Shown: positions 1 to 10,700 of the stretch, piece after piece
How positions within the stretch are numbered: position 1 is the stretch's first letter
How the letters are laid out: every line of letters starts with the position of its first letter
Assembly: GCF_000210295.1 (NCBI RefSeq)
Contig: NC_026742.1
Location: forward strand, 1,054,001 to 1,118,000
DNA from: Trypanosoma brucei gambiense DAL972
Taxonomy: Eukaryota > Euglenozoa > Kinetoplastea > Trypanosomatida > Trypanosomatidae
Length of the DNA: 64,000 bases
Reading direction: 5' to 3'
Program-made: the position numbers and the translations under genes
The notes under the pieces: generated by a model
The model's input: the letters and a program-made list of their open reading frames with translations, nothing else
Told to the model about the DNA's origin: nothing
Database searches by the model: none

Positions 1-1388
1 GGGATGCGGCAGGACTCTCGTATCAAAAGGTAGTACACATGAACGAGCCATGCCCATCCTTTCGATCGCAGTGCCAAGTAGTCGAGTAGAAACAGTGACC
101 CAAATGGATCCTTTGGGTCAAGGGAGTACAGTAATTTGCATGTCTCCCATGCTGTCCTCACTGCCGCTTTTCTGAGGGCGTGGTGTATACCACAACGCAG
201 AACTTGAAACAATTGTTTATTCGAGGGTATGCTGAAAGGTACGCAACGCTGCCGCGCCGTTTGACGGAGTGGAAAAGATTGAAGCAACACACCCAGGTGA
301 TAAAGGGCAAGATCAATAACCTCCAACGCACGCGGCACGTTTCCCATCGTTTCAAACACGTTACTTACGACGATTAATGTCGGGATGTGGTATGGCGTTT
401 TGCCCAGGCACCCCATAAGACCATCCACTGCATCCACCAGCTTCTCGCACTCTGCGAGGTCTGCATCCGCACGTTGTGACTCTGGGGCAGACACATCAAG
501 ATAGTACACTTTTGTTCTATTACTACCGTTTCCAGCGATATCGTCATGGTCATCCATCCCCGGTTTCCTCAGCACTAACTTTGTGCCAAGTCCGTCGTAT
601 CGGGGCCAGCAGTAGCGGTTTGGCGTCGACAGAACACTGGAGCGGAAGCGCGGCAGATTATGCATATGCTCCTCAAAAAGTTGGGATGTGGGTCTACTTT
701 CAGGACGACGAGCTGGAGTTCGACCATCCCCAAGGTCTTCTACCGCTGCTGCCCCAAAGCGCCGGATACGTTCCGAGCGGCTGTTGAGCATTTGGGGGTT
801 ACACAATGAAAGAAGTCCAAGGAGATCTTCGGATCCTTCTGCGTCACCAGCTCCATTTCGACGGAATGCATTATTCGCCGTATCTTTCTCCCGCTCTCGC
901 AAGGCTGCCTCCAGCAGAAGTTCTTCCTCAAGTTCTTCCTCGCGCCGCCTGGCCTTCTTCCTTTTGTTTTGCCGCTTCTTTTTGCATTGCTCCCTTTGCA
1001 CAATTTGTTGCTGTTGACTCGTCGCATTAAATGACAGGTCCTTTCCCTCAACCTCCATCGCGTTATCATACTCACTCTTAGGCCTAACCGTGGTCTTCCT
1101 CGTTGGTTTCTGTTTCACCAACCCCTGTCGGTCCTCGTCGTTCGTTCCATCGCATTCCAGAGACCGCGGAGATGCACCAGTGATGCTGGTTTCAGCTGCT
1201 TTCTTTGGCTGCTGCTCCTGAGGTTGATTATCGCCTGCCGCTCCCGCTGGCGCCTTCCGTTGAGCCTTTGATTTACCGACACTCTTTGGCAGCTTCATAG
1301 TTGGCGGATGGTAGTCCTCATCATCGGCGTCAGCGCCTGTTGAGGCCTTCACAATATTCTGCAACCGCCGGATCTGCCGAGTTGACAT
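1..1388 (-). CDS. TCF25/Rqc1 homologue, C-terminus beyond the window
   Basis: The frame is open from ATG at 1388 to the left edge (462 codons, no stop), so the 3' end is missing. It begins MSTRQIRRLQ, followed by an acidic patch (DADDEDY) and then a basic KKRQNKRKKARRREEE stretch, the usual N-terminal plan of TCF25/Nulp1. Residues from about 330 match the TCF25 helical core: PRALEVIDLALYHLG, then TAWETCKLLYSLDPKDPFGS and LLDYLALRSKGW. In yeast and mammals this family is a subunit of the ribosome quality control complex, acting with Ltn1 on stalled 60S nascent chains. The ATG at 1298 is a possible internal start, but 1388 restores the conserved N-terminal motif, and an AG lies about 11 bases upstream of it. 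The family call is strong; the role in trypanosomes is inferred. Confidence 0.85.
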   Translation of the reverse strand, partial: MSTRQIRRLQNIVKASTGADADDEDYHPPTMKLPKSVGKSKAQRKAPAGAAGDNQPQEQQPKKAAETSITGASPRSLECDGTNDEDRQGLVKQKPTRKTTVRPKSEYDNAMEVEGKDLSFNATSQQQQIVQREQCKKKRQNKRKKARRREEELEEELLLEAALREREKDTANNAFRRNGAGDAEGSEDLLGLLSLCNPQMLNSRSERIRRFGAAAVEDLGDGRTPARRPESRPTSQLFEEHMHNLPRFRSSVLSTPNRYCWPRYDGLGTKLVLRKPGMDDHDDIAGNGSNRTKVYYLDVSAPESQRADADLAECEKLVDAVDGLMGCLGKTPYHIPTLIVVSNVFETMGNVPRALEVIDLALYHLGVLLQSFPLRQTARQRCVPFSIPSNKQLFQVLRCGIHHALRKAAVRTAWETCKLLYSLDPKDPFGSLFLLDYLALRSKGWAWLVHVYYLLIRESCRI

Positions 1389-2001
1389 TAGCAACGTACT
1401 GTGGGGGCTACTCACCACCTAAAAACCTTCGCACTTTCATGAAGCACATATCATATTATATGGGAGAAAGGGGTGAAGCAACAAGGGTGGAAAGTGGAGT
1501 TAGCCGGCAAAATAATAATAATGGAGCCAGAATGAGCGCATGTGAGTAAGTTCCAAAAGCAAGGGTGTCACACTTTTCTGCAGTCGCACCCTTGCACGAC
1601 GGAGCGTGAAGGAAACGAATTGCCAAAAGCACTTTTCATAGCATCCTCCTTTTCTTTATTATTTTGGGGAGTGAGGGGTGAGAGCTGGAAGGGAGGCAAA
1701 GGGTGGGATAGGCACGCGTGGTTTCTGCCCGGCATCAAATACTATCAGTGATATTAAGAAAACAGAAAGCTCGCATGCAATCCTCGAAACAATATATATA
1801 TATATATATATATATGCACTTGTTTGTATATGGGTCGTTAAGGTCGGAATGACGCATAGCAGGCTGTATCTAGTGTTCGTTCACTCTTATGGTAAGATGT
1901 AATGACGTGCGCAAAACTGTGCACGAACAGTACAATAAATGTAAATAAATGAGAACAACAAAGAAAATAATATTTAACTTAGGTCTTCGTCCAAACGGAT
2001 A
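1389..2001. other. Intergenic, no gene seen
   Basis: This holds the 5' leader region of the TCF25 gene and the 3' UTR of the coiled-coil gene to its right. A (TA)n tract lies at 1792-1815. Short open frames here are low complexity and not convincing. Confidence 0.6.
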
Positions 2002-5000
2002 CTAATGCCCCCGAGTTAAACGGAGTCTCGGTGGTGCCGCTGGAGAGGCACTGCCATCGAGGACTGGGTTTCCAGAGCGGGAGCGTGACACACCGCTTGT
2101 AGAAAGCGGGGAGTTAGACAACGTGTCCGGGCTTCGCTTCTTGTTTCCTGTATTTTCCTTCAGGTAGCCGCTGTCAGTAAATACGGGTGGGGAACGCAGA
2201 TTGAACCTGGCAATGTTTACACCCCCAACAACAAACTCTGGCGAAGGGGATCCATGGCGTGAGGACCTCCGGCTCGGTGTGCAAAAAGAGTGTGCGCGTC
2301 TTCTGGCCCTTGCAGAGGTGCTACAGTCGTCAGAACCCTGATGGGGCCGCCTTCGCGTAACGGAATGTTCTGCTGCCTCCCATGCAAGTTGCTCGGCAAC
2401 ACGAAATTTGTCCAACTCACAGTCGGTGGTGGCCGCAACTAACGAAGAGTACGCAATGGTGCCAGCATGTGACCCCACTGAAACGGCTTCTCTCATTCTT
2501 GTAAGTTCAAGCACGGTTCGTTGTGACATCGATACCACCATTCGGCGGAGTTTGTTAGTATCTATATCGCTGCCTGAGGAGGTTGCGTTGCAATTGCTCC
2601 CCAACTCAGGCACCGGAGCAAAAGTTTGCCGTCTCTGCACCACTAAACTGTCGCAGTTTTTGTCCGAATCCTGCATAGTCTCATCACTTATCCCCCGATT
2701 GATGTTAAAGAGGGTTTCAAGCACTGTTCTTTCTGTCCACCTCTGCTGTTCAGCCTCGCTTCGGGCTTCCGAAAGTGAGCGTCTTAGCTGGTCAATCTCT
2801 TTCTGCAACTGTTTGTTTTGACTACTGATCCTTTGAATGGATGCCTCAGCCTCTGCACGCTCCCTGGCGTGCTGTGCAGCATCAGATTTCTGTATCTGAC
2901 GCAACTCCTCTGCCAGGGATGTTAATTTCTTGAGCTGTTGTTGATGTGTCACCTGCGTGACACTCCCTTCCCGTTGCCGACACGCTCTGAGGCTCTGTAG
3001 TTGCTGCTGCACGACTTTTATTTTGGATGTCATCGCGCTATTTTCACTTCGTAGGTTTTGACACTCTTCTTCGGCTAGTTTCAACTTCTTAGTGTACTGC
3101 GCCAATCTGGCCAATTGCTTCTTACTCTCCCGTTCGTTTTCTTCTTCCTGACGATGTTGGGCCCCCAACACTGCGGTGAGCCGCTCCTGAAGTTCATGAA
3201 ACTCCCTCCCGCTGGCCTCCTTTCGCCTGTGCACCTCGGCACACTCTTTCGTAATCAAATCAAGTTGCATTTGCAGAGCGTCACGCTCACGACGAAGTCT
3301 TTCAACCTCCTCTAAAAGACCTTTCTGCTGCACCGCCTCCCCGCGTTGTGAAGAGCGCAGCTCCTCCACTTCCCGCCTTAAACGCTCGATTTCAAGCTCA
3401 CGCTTCGCATATTCGTCAGCAAATCGTTGTTGTTGCTTATTTGCCTTTTCCAGCTCCACTTCACGGAGAGCCAACGCGTCACGATACCGCGATACATCCA
3501 ATTCAGCGCTCTGCGCCAGCTGTGCCTCGAACCGCCGTAGTTGATGCCGCTGCTCCTTCTGTTTCTGTAAGAAAAGCCTCCGCAGAGCCTCTACCAGCCT
3601 CTCACACCTCTGTCGGCGCTGCTGAAGCCGCTTGCATATGGCACCTTCTTCTTCAGGTGTTTGACGATCCTTCTGTCGGTTCATTATGCTCGTTACTTCC
3701 CTTCCAGCTCCCAGAGATTCAAGCAGCAACTTGTCGCCAGGCGCACTATCAAAAAACTCCCCGCGAACGCTAGGTCTCGGGATGGTGCTTCCTTTGCTCC
3801 CACCAACTGTATTATTTCCACATGGATCCCCTCCCGCAGCGGTGTTGGCGCCACTGCCTACGAATAGCAACCCCAACTCATCCCTCATCCCTGCTGGGAA
3901 CAACTCACCACGTAAGTTGTGAAGAGACGAGCATTCATGCCCGACGCCGTCGCCTGTTTCTTCCTTTGCCCGTACATTAGAGGACGCAGTGCCATAGGCT
4001 TGCAAACACAGTTCCAACTCACGACGTATCCGTTCAAAGCTGTCGCTCGCCTCGCGCACGGCGTGGCGCAGTGATTTGGTTATTCGCTCAGACTTCGCCT
4101 GTTCCCCCTCCAGCATATAAACGCGATGCATTCTACGACGAACTTCGTCACACTGCTTCTGGAGAGCATCCTCCAGCGACTGAATGCGCGACTCAAACTC
4201 AAAACGTTTGGTTTGGGTAAAATCTGCAGGGCAAGCAGGTACCTCCCTTCCATCCCGCAATTTCTCCTGCGGTTGAGCCTTCATTCCGCCATGTACCTGG
4301 GTCGCTTCCACGGGCTTTTCCCTTGCAGATTCTACTTCGATACAACGCTGCCGCCATACTAACTGTTCCTTTTTGCACGCCTCCAGCTGCATTATCAACT
4401 TCGCCTTCTCACTCTCCACCTGCTCCACAGCATCTCGCAAGTCACTTAATTCAGCCAAATCGAGCTGCTCCCGTGACTCTGCGGTATCCTCACGAGATTC
4501 TTTAAAACTCTCCGCATCGCGCTGCCGCAGCAGATACTCCATTTTCTTCTGAAGGGTGTCGCGCTCGGCAGTCACCGCAGTAGTTTCCCTCAACAGTTTC
4601 TCGTAACGCTCACTTTGGGCCTTGATCTCACAACCCACCTCCTGTAACATCGCCTCCTCCTCCGCATTGCGCGTCCTTTCATAAGACTTTAGCGCCTCCA
4701 CTATGCGTTGCTGCACCTCTGCCTCCGAGAAGAGCCGCTGTTTCATTGACACCTTCTCACCAGCACCACAAACTGGCGCGTAAGCACTCAGAGCCTCCTC
4801 CTCCTCCTCCTTATCATCATCCTCATCATCAATGTCCCCCTCCGAAGAAGAGACTTCGCCATTTATAATTGTGGAGGGCTGCCGCGAGCCTTTCGAAACT
4901 GTGACTCTACTCCTGGAATCAAGACAGCGCATTTTCCTCCTGCTATTACTCGTAAACAGGCTCTTCCTGACACTAACGTCACTCTTTACTTTAACAGCTG

Positions 5001-5343
5001 ACGGGGAAAGGAAAAGTAATGTGCTAGGCTCTTCCGCAGGCACATTGCCTTTTCTCAATGACACGGAGCACTGTTGCTGCTGTGGTGGTTCAGTGAGGCG
5101 GTAGGGCACTGACCGCAGCGGTTTCGCAGGGCCGAGTGGAGCAGCTGTGTTTGTTACAGTGAACTTCGGAGAATGGATAACATCAAGCGTCGCGGGCCTA
5201 CTCTGCCTGAGCAATTCGGGAGACGCCGTTTCCGCCAATACCTCAAGCGCAGAGCGGACCACGCGTTTTCCGGAGCTCGCGTCACCCCCTCCACACACGT
5301 CTTCATCTTTTGTACACCTGTTTGGTGTTTTGAAACCCTCCAT
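2002..5343 (-). CDS. Large coiled-coil protein, 1113 aa
   Basis: ATG at 5343, TAG at 2002. I do not recognise a named family. Residues 1-200 are basic and Ser-rich with an acidic block (a run of D and E near residue 175-185). Residues from about 205 to 480 and from about 580 to 910 are long heptad-like coiled coil rich in E, Q, R and L, separated by a Gly/Ser-rich linker near 480-560. The C-terminal 200 residues are Ser/Arg/Pro-rich and probably disordered. No membrane segment or catalytic motif is visible. The architecture suits a cytoskeletal or basal-body/flagellar structural protein, but that is inference only. The dinucleotide immediately before the ATG is AG preceded by a pyrimidine-rich run, so a trans-splice site may sit very close to the start. 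Confidence 0.85.
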   Translation of the reverse strand: MEGFKTPNRCTKDEDVCGGGDASSGKRVVRSALEVLAETASPELLRQSRPATLDVIHSPKFTVTNTAAPLGPAKPLRSVPYRLTEPPQQQQCSVSLRKGNVPAEEPSTLLFLSPSAVKVKSDVSVRKSLFTSNSRRKMRCLDSRSRVTVSKGSRQPSTIINGEVSSSEGDIDDEDDDKEEEEEALSAYAPVCGAGEKVSMKQRLFSEAEVQQRIVEALKSYERTRNAEEEAMLQEVGCEIKAQSERYEKLLRETTAVTAERDTLQKKMEYLLRQRDAESFKESREDTAESREQLDLAELSDLRDAVEQVESEKAKLIMQLEACKKEQLVWRQRCIEVESAREKPVEATQVHGGMKAQPQEKLRDGREVPACPADFTQTKRFEFESRIQSLEDALQKQCDEVRRRMHRVYMLEGEQAKSERITKSLRHAVREASDSFERIRRELELCLQAYGTASSNVRAKEETGDGVGHECSSLHNLRGELFPAGMRDELGLLFVGSGANTAAGGDPCGNNTVGGSKGSTIPRPSVRGEFFDSAPGDKLLLESLGAGREVTSIMNRQKDRQTPEEEGAICKRLQQRRQRCERLVEALRRLFLQKQKEQRHQLRRFEAQLAQSAELDVSRYRDALALREVELEKANKQQQRFADEYAKRELEIERLRREVEELRSSQRGEAVQQKGLLEEVERLRRERDALQMQLDLITKECAEVHRRKEASGREFHELQERLTAVLGAQHRQEEENERESKKQLARLAQYTKKLKLAEEECQNLRSENSAMTSKIKVVQQQLQSLRACRQREGSVTQVTHQQQLKKLTSLAEELRQIQKSDAAQHARERAEAEASIQRISSQNKQLQKEIDQLRRSLSEARSEAEQQRWTERTVLETLFNINRGISDETMQDSDKNCDSLVVQRRQTFAPVPELGSNCNATSSGSDIDTNKLRRMVVSMSQRTVLELTRMREAVSVGSHAGTIAYSSLVAATTDCELDKFRVAEQLAWEAAEHSVTRRRPHQGSDDCSTSARARRRAHSFCTPSRRSSRHGSPSPEFVVGGVNIARFNLRSPPVFTDSGYLKENTGNKKRSPDTLSNSPLSTSGVSRSRSGNPVLDGSASPAAPPRLRLTRGH

Positions 5344-6217
5344 CTATGAAGTAAAATAAGCAGTCTATGTACCGAAGCACCCTCTGTTGTGAGGACCACA
5401 ACACTCAGTGGTGATCCTGTCCACCTACCTACCTACCAATCTTTTCTTTCCTCCCCAACCCTATTTCGGGCAGGCGAAAAGTCACCTGCTTTCGAAAGGA
5501 AGTTAGAAGAACCCACAGTCCAAGAGAAAACGCATATCCAAGATGAACGTGAAGAAGAACGTTCCGAGTGGGTGGGGCATGTGAATATGTTCGTGCAAAT
5601 ACGGCAACAGTGAATCTCAACAGTAACTTAAATAAGAGAAACTAAGTAAGTTTATATACACAAATGACGACGTACCGAGTACAGACAAAAAAGTGTTGCA
5701 GTGGCAGCAATGGATGCGTAAATGGACGCGGAAAACTCAATAAACCCAACGGCACCCCTCACACACAATCCAATAATATCTAAGATGCATGCAAGCGTAA
5801 CGGACATAAACCTCCAACAAACTTAAGGGTTTAATATCCCATCATCATGATTGTTAACTCTCACGTAAACACAAATCCTCGTTTCAACCCTCCCTCGGAA
5901 TCTTCTCCAAACAGCGACGCCTTGCCCCTGTTTTATGTTCTCATACCTGCAACCAGAATCTGCCTCAATTTTTGTAGAGACCCTTACGACGGAAAGAAAA
6001 GTGCTGACAGTCCCGTGTCAGTCACAAACAGTAGCGAAATCCAAACATTGGCGCCACCGAATTGGAGGAAAGGCAAGCAATCGGTAAGGATTGAAAGTGA
6101 GGGACGAATAATAAACAAGCGAACTATAACCAACACAAAAGGAAGAGGATGTTATGGGTGTAACAAATCGTAATGATATTAACTCCCATTGAAGTCCCCT
6201 TCCCCCTCCTGCTCCTC
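5344..6217. other. Intergenic, no gene seen
   Basis: Expected to hold the 5' leader of the 1113 aa gene and the 3' UTR of the 101 aa gene. I see no RNA gene, repeat or supported coding frame. Confidence 0.55.
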
Positions 6218-6523
6218 TTAGCACCTCTGGCCACCCTTTTCATGCCCTACGAGTTTCAGCAGCTTTTCCAACTCCTCTTTCTCCTCCTCCAGAAACTGTG
6301 ATCGTAACTTCATTTCCTCCTTGACGACCTCCTGCCGAACCTCCTCGCATTTGCGCTGATGTTGAAGCCACTCCTTCTTAAATTGCGACACGTACGCGAG
6401 TTGGTCGTCTATCTCACGAATCATGTTGTCAATGACACGTAACGTCCCCTTCGCTTGTCGCCGTTGTACCTCCATGCGAACAATGCGCTCTGTGCGAATT
6501 TGCTGCTGCAGTGCTGGGTCCAT
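6218..6523 (-). CDS. Small coiled-coil protein, 101 aa
   Basis: ATG at 6523 (MDPALQQQIR) to TAG at 6218. The protein is almost entirely predicted helix with heptad spacing, basic in the first third and Glu-rich in the last third (EEEKEELEKLLKLV). There is no Cys/His metal site, signal peptide or membrane segment. Its composition and lack of stops contrast with the A/T-rich low-complexity sequence on both sides. The plus strand just to the right (about 6660-6910) is strongly purine-rich, so the transcribed strand carries a long pyrimidine tract suitable for trans-splicing. Family unknown; it could be a small subunit of a cytoskeletal or trafficking complex, but nothing specific supports that. 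Confidence 0.65.
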   Translation of the reverse strand: MDPALQQQIRTERIVRMEVQRRQAKGTLRVIDNMIREIDDQLAYVSQFKKEWLQHQRKCEEVRQEVVKEEMKLRSQFLEEEKEELEKLLKLVGHEKGGQRC

Positions 6524-8858
6524 TCTCTAACTTCAGTCCTTTCCAAAAGTGTTTATTTACTTGTAGCTCCCTCCGTCCCTCCTGCTTTTTTTTGTACCTT
6601 CCTTCAAACTAATTTGTTTCTAAACTTTCGTCCAGATTTTCGATCTGAGCTAGTACCCCAGCGCATAACACAAAGAAAACAAAAAAGAAAAAAATAAGCG
6701 GGGGAAAGGGGAAGCGAACAGGAATAGGGAGAAACAGGGCGAAAAAAAAAACGAAGAACAAAGACACACACACACACACGAATAAAAAAAATTCAAACGC
6801 AGTAAACAAAAAAAAAACGTACACTGCCACGGCGAACAAAAAATCATCTTTTTTTGAAAACACTACGATCGGATAGCACCGGGAAGAAGAGAGAAAGAAA
6901 AAAGAATCCCTCATGTGGTGTGGTGGATGAAAAAAATGAAGAGATTACACGAAGGTAACCACACCACCGGCACAAAACAACACGGACGAGTAAACGTTTC
7001 TGGCACTGTCCAGTGTGTCAATGAGAAAGTTAAGAAGGACGGTGGTAACAATAGTTTAAAAAAAAAAATTAACCCTAAGCAGCGCCTCAGTCGGGAGGGC
7101 CGCACTAGAAGGGAAACGCACACAATAAGCGAATGCGCAACCTAAATACAAAAAGCAACCATTAAAAAAAAAATGCGAAACACAAAATTACGAAAAAAAA
7201 ACATAAATATATATACGCGTGTATGTATAACAGAATGCGCAAAGGTATAAATATAAATATAAATATATATTTATGTTCGCTTAAAGCCGTACTTGTACCA
7301 AGCAACACAAATCCTTTTAACTTCCTCACCAACGTACACGGGTCTAACATGCAACAACACCCTCTATTTTCTCTTTACACTACATCCAGTGGTTCCTCTC
7401 CACCAGAATGAGAAAAGGTGTCTACTTACAACATTATAGAGTAGATCGTACTGTACTTAAGTTTTGCCTAACGCTCACAAAAAAGGGGGGAGAGCGCCTT
7501 ATCTGCCTGCAACACCTCCCCCTCCCCCGGTCCCTCCACACTTACACACATGTGCTTTAATTACCGCAACGATTACTCCCCTACGGGGGCTCCCAGTGAT
7601 GGTAACACCGGTAAATCTCGCTTAACACCCTTGCTTGGTAGCAGTCCCCTCCAACTCTCTAGCGCTGGGAGCGATGTTGCGTTCTGCTTGCCTCCGCAGC
7701 CGGCGGCGCTGTCATCTCTCAGTGCCGTGGCTTGGGGAGCAAGCGGAGGAAGGCGGAAGGGTCGCGACATCGTAGAATCCTCTGCGTCACACGTACACAT
7801 GTGCCTTGTCACGGGGCTCGCGGACAAGAGAAGCACTTAAACAACTGTCTATGCCTATTGCGGATTTACACGTAAAAACACACATTTGTTAGGAGAGGAG
7901 CAATAAAAAGATTACACAAGCAAACTGACGTCTCACGGCCATGAAGATGTATCAATGTAGCGCAAGAACAATGTTCACGGGGCGCGCAAATAAAGAAAGA
8001 AAGAAACAGTAATACACTCAATGCGTGTCGTCCCGGCTGCTGGTGAGCCATTTCCAGCACAACACCCCTCCAACACCCGAAGGATAAGCAAAGTCGTTCG
8101 CAGCACTACTCAAGATACGATCTACTCCAGTCTAACCACTGAAAATGGAACAACTGTGGTACGTGCTTCACAAGAAGAAAAAGAAGCTCCAGTTGCGGCG
8201 CTGCGCATGAAGGACTCACATCCATTCACCTTCCCATGAGAATAAGTTAAATACACTGGAACATGAACAGACAAATAAAAAGACAAAACTGAACAGCGGT
8301 GTATAGACATATACATTAACTTATTACCCTCAGCTACTTTCTCTTTTCCTTCTTTTTCTTTTTTTTTTTGGGGGGGGGGGGTTAAGTATTTTTTGTCAAC
8401 AGCCCAGAAAGCACGTTTTGACAACACTTCGGTACGTTTCCCACTCCAATTCGCTATTTTTCCATTTGCTTTCTGCCCAAAACAACAGATTTGTACAAAC
8501 AACGAGTTACAAAGATGAAAAATGTCCCAAAGGGAAGAGAATGAAGGTACTTCTCTTTTTTTTTTCCTGCCCTCTTCCTTCGATACACCACGGTTTCCCC
8601 AGCGCTTTCACATGTCGACGCCACACAACAAATAAAAGGAAAAAGTCCTTCACCATAGTGTGCAGTTCAAACAGCACACATAGACAAACGAAGATTGCTG
8701 ATATCGCACTCCCTCCTTTTCCATCACCTTTAACGAAAGTACAACTAATATGCCGAACGAAAGCCCACACATGCTTCCCACTCTCGCTGCAGAACCGAAG
8801 ACAGAGGGAGGGAAACGGGGGAAGGCAGGAATGCGCTCCGTTACGTTGACCCAAGAAT
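6524..8858. other. Long intergenic region with low-complexity tracts
   Basis: About 2.3 kb. It contains a purine-rich plus strand (6660-6910), a (CA)n run at 6763-6779, several A runs, a G run of 12 at 8370-8381, and one GC-richer island at about 7560-7830 (listed separately). Apart from that island I see no supported gene; probably UTRs. Confidence 0.55.
7573..7800 (-). CDS. Possible small protein, 75 aa
   Basis: ATG at 7800 (MCTCDAEDST), with an internal ATG giving MSRPFRLPPL. The frame is Pro/Leu-rich and ends LPVLPSLGAPVGE. The support is compositional: this is the only GC-richer block in a 2.3 kb A/T-rich interval, and GC rise marks coding sequence across this window. A plus-strand frame (7550-7840) overlaps it, so strand choice rests on the uniform minus-strand gene order. 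No family is recognised. It may be a real short peptide gene, a conserved UTR element or chance. Confidence 0.3.
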   Translation of the reverse strand: MCTCDAEDSTMSRPFRLPPLAPQATALRDDSAAGCGGKQNATSLPALESWRGLLPSKGVKRDLPVLPSLGAPVGE

Positions 8859-10289
8859 TCAAACCCGGTCCCAGATAACTCGATCTTTCCTGCTTTTCTG
8901 CGGCGATGTCGAACCAAGCACTTCATCTGTTGACATTAGGACCCTTTTCACCTCACGGTTACCGCCAATGGCGTAGGGATCGTCGTGAGTCTCAGCAAGT
9001 TCATTACAGGGGTCCACACAGTCATCCGAACTCGAGTCTGAAGAACCGCTACTGGTGCTGTCCGTTCCGTCGTCACAATATTCCTGATTACTGTGTTCAA
9101 CTTCCCATGAACCTATCCCGGTAGAAGCGGTCCCGCGTGACAGCGTCTGTCGCAAACCGAGGATAGAACGCTGCTGCTCCGCAATCTGCGCGGTACACCG
9201 TGCCATCTGGTCCAGGACACGGTACCGCTCCTCTGCCCATTGCTCTTCCAGCTCGCGCTTTTCCCGGCGCTCCTGCTCCAGCTGTTGCTCAAGTGATGCC
9301 TTGTCACGGAAAAGCATATCAATTTGCTTCCCTTGCCGCAACATATCACCAAAGAGAGCACTGTTCTTTGCGTAAGCCGCTTTCAGCAGTGCGTCGAGTT
9401 GGAAAACTTGAAGTTGCTCACTCTCCCCCTTCAAGGCTGTTATATCCTTCAGAAGACTTTCAAGACCCGCTATCTTGGTCTTCTGTTGCTCCATCAGAGA
9501 GTTGTGTTTTTCGGCGTTCTCGCGCAGCTGCAGCTCATACTGCTCCTTGGCACTTTTCTCCAGCTTGGTTTCCTCCAATGCACGGTTTTGAACGGCCATC
9601 ATTCGCGCTCGGTTGTCGGACATTTCGCATTTCAGCTGCCGTATTAGTCGCTTATTCTCCTCGTTACGAGTGGAGAGGGCCACCACCTCGATAATCTTTT
9701 CTTGTAGTTCCCTGTAAGTTTCCACCTGTCGCGCCGACATCTCCTCGTAAAGAGTCTTCTGATGCTCATACATCTTGACGTAGCGGCGCCGCTCACGCTC
9801 AACACGCTCGTATTCGCTACGGGGCACGGTGGATAAGTCCACTTCCGAATTGAATTCTCCTCCTGACGCGGAAGGGTCATGCTCACCGTGGCATGACTGA
9901 TGAGCAACGTCTAGCCCCAATCGACCCACGGGGCCCGCAACCGGCTCACGCTCGCAGTGAGCCGGGGTGTCCGTTGTTCTAAGGGGACACCGCGGTGCGG
10001 GGGATTTCCCCTGCGAGCGATGATGGGCGTTAATGTTCAGCACCTCCGATAGCGGACCACTCTCTTCACGCAAAGCATTAGAAAGATTCCCCCTTCCAAC
10101 CATTCGCTCGTGTCTAAGGAGCACTCGGCTGGGCGAGTCGGTACGACCAGGAACCGGCGGCGACACACCAAAACAAGTGATGGGCTCAGAGGCCACCAAA
10201 CCCACCGCACGACGTCCAAAATCGTCCGCGCCGTTTTCCGATTGGACTGCTTCGGGCGTATTATTGCCAGTTAAAGTACGTACAACCAT
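8859..10289 (-). CDS. Coiled-coil protein, 476 aa
   Basis: ATG at 10289, TGA at 8859. Residues 1-150 are polar and probably disordered. Residues about 155-390 form one long coiled coil (starting SEYERVERERRRYVKMYEHQ), and a Ser/Asp-rich acidic tail follows, with an SSGSSDSSSDD stretch near residue 418. No enzyme motif or membrane segment. It resembles generic trypanosomatid cytoskeleton-associated proteins in architecture only; I cannot name a family. The intergenic spacing of about 400 bases to the SCO1 gene is typical here. Confidence 0.85.
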   Translation of the reverse strand: MVVRTLTGNNTPEAVQSENGADDFGRRAVGLVASEPITCFGVSPPVPGRTDSPSRVLLRHERMVGRGNLSNALREESGPLSEVLNINAHHRSQGKSPAPRCPLRTTDTPAHCEREPVAGPVGRLGLDVAHQSCHGEHDPSASGGEFNSEVDLSTVPRSEYERVERERRRYVKMYEHQKTLYEEMSARQVETYRELQEKIIEVVALSTRNEENKRLIRQLKCEMSDNRARMMAVQNRALEETKLEKSAKEQYELQLRENAEKHNSLMEQQKTKIAGLESLLKDITALKGESEQLQVFQLDALLKAAYAKNSALFGDMLRQGKQIDMLFRDKASLEQQLEQERREKRELEEQWAEERYRVLDQMARCTAQIAEQQRSILGLRQTLSRGTASTGIGSWEVEHSNQEYCDDGTDSTSSGSSDSSSDDCVDPCNELAETHDDPYAIGGNREVKRVLMSTDEVLGSTSPQKSRKDRVIWDRV

Positions 10290-10700
10290 GTGGAAGGTGA
10301 CTTGCGTGTGGATTCGTGAAAAGAGGTGAACGCTTATCAGCGTGAACTACGGGAGTACCCTTTTCCTCCTTGGTGCATGGACGAGGTAGCAAAAAGTGGA
10401 AGTAAATATTTATGAATATGCATGTGCATGGTTAAAGTCATTTGACTGTTTAACAAGAGGCGCCACAGGTATATTTTAAATATACATCATCACGTAAGGC
10501 ACCCAAAATTCCTACGCTCAAAAGCGCGGCAAACAAAAGGAAAAAGCTAAAGGGACAACAAACAGACATGTAGGAAGAGATAAACGTGACGCGTAAACAC
10601 CCATACGTAATATGCGTATGATAATGATGAACAGTTGCATCCATTAATATACTACAGTGTCGATAAAGTTTCTCAGATCGAACGTGAATAACACCTAGCC
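10290..10700. other. Intergenic, no gene seen
   Basis: A/T-rich UTR-like sequence between the 476 aa gene and the SCO1 gene. An 88-codon frame here lacks supporting features. Confidence 0.6.

Noticed and set aside
2408..2821. 137-codon plus-strand frame and similar frames inside large genes
   Set aside because: Antisense shadows of well-supported minus-strand coding sequence.
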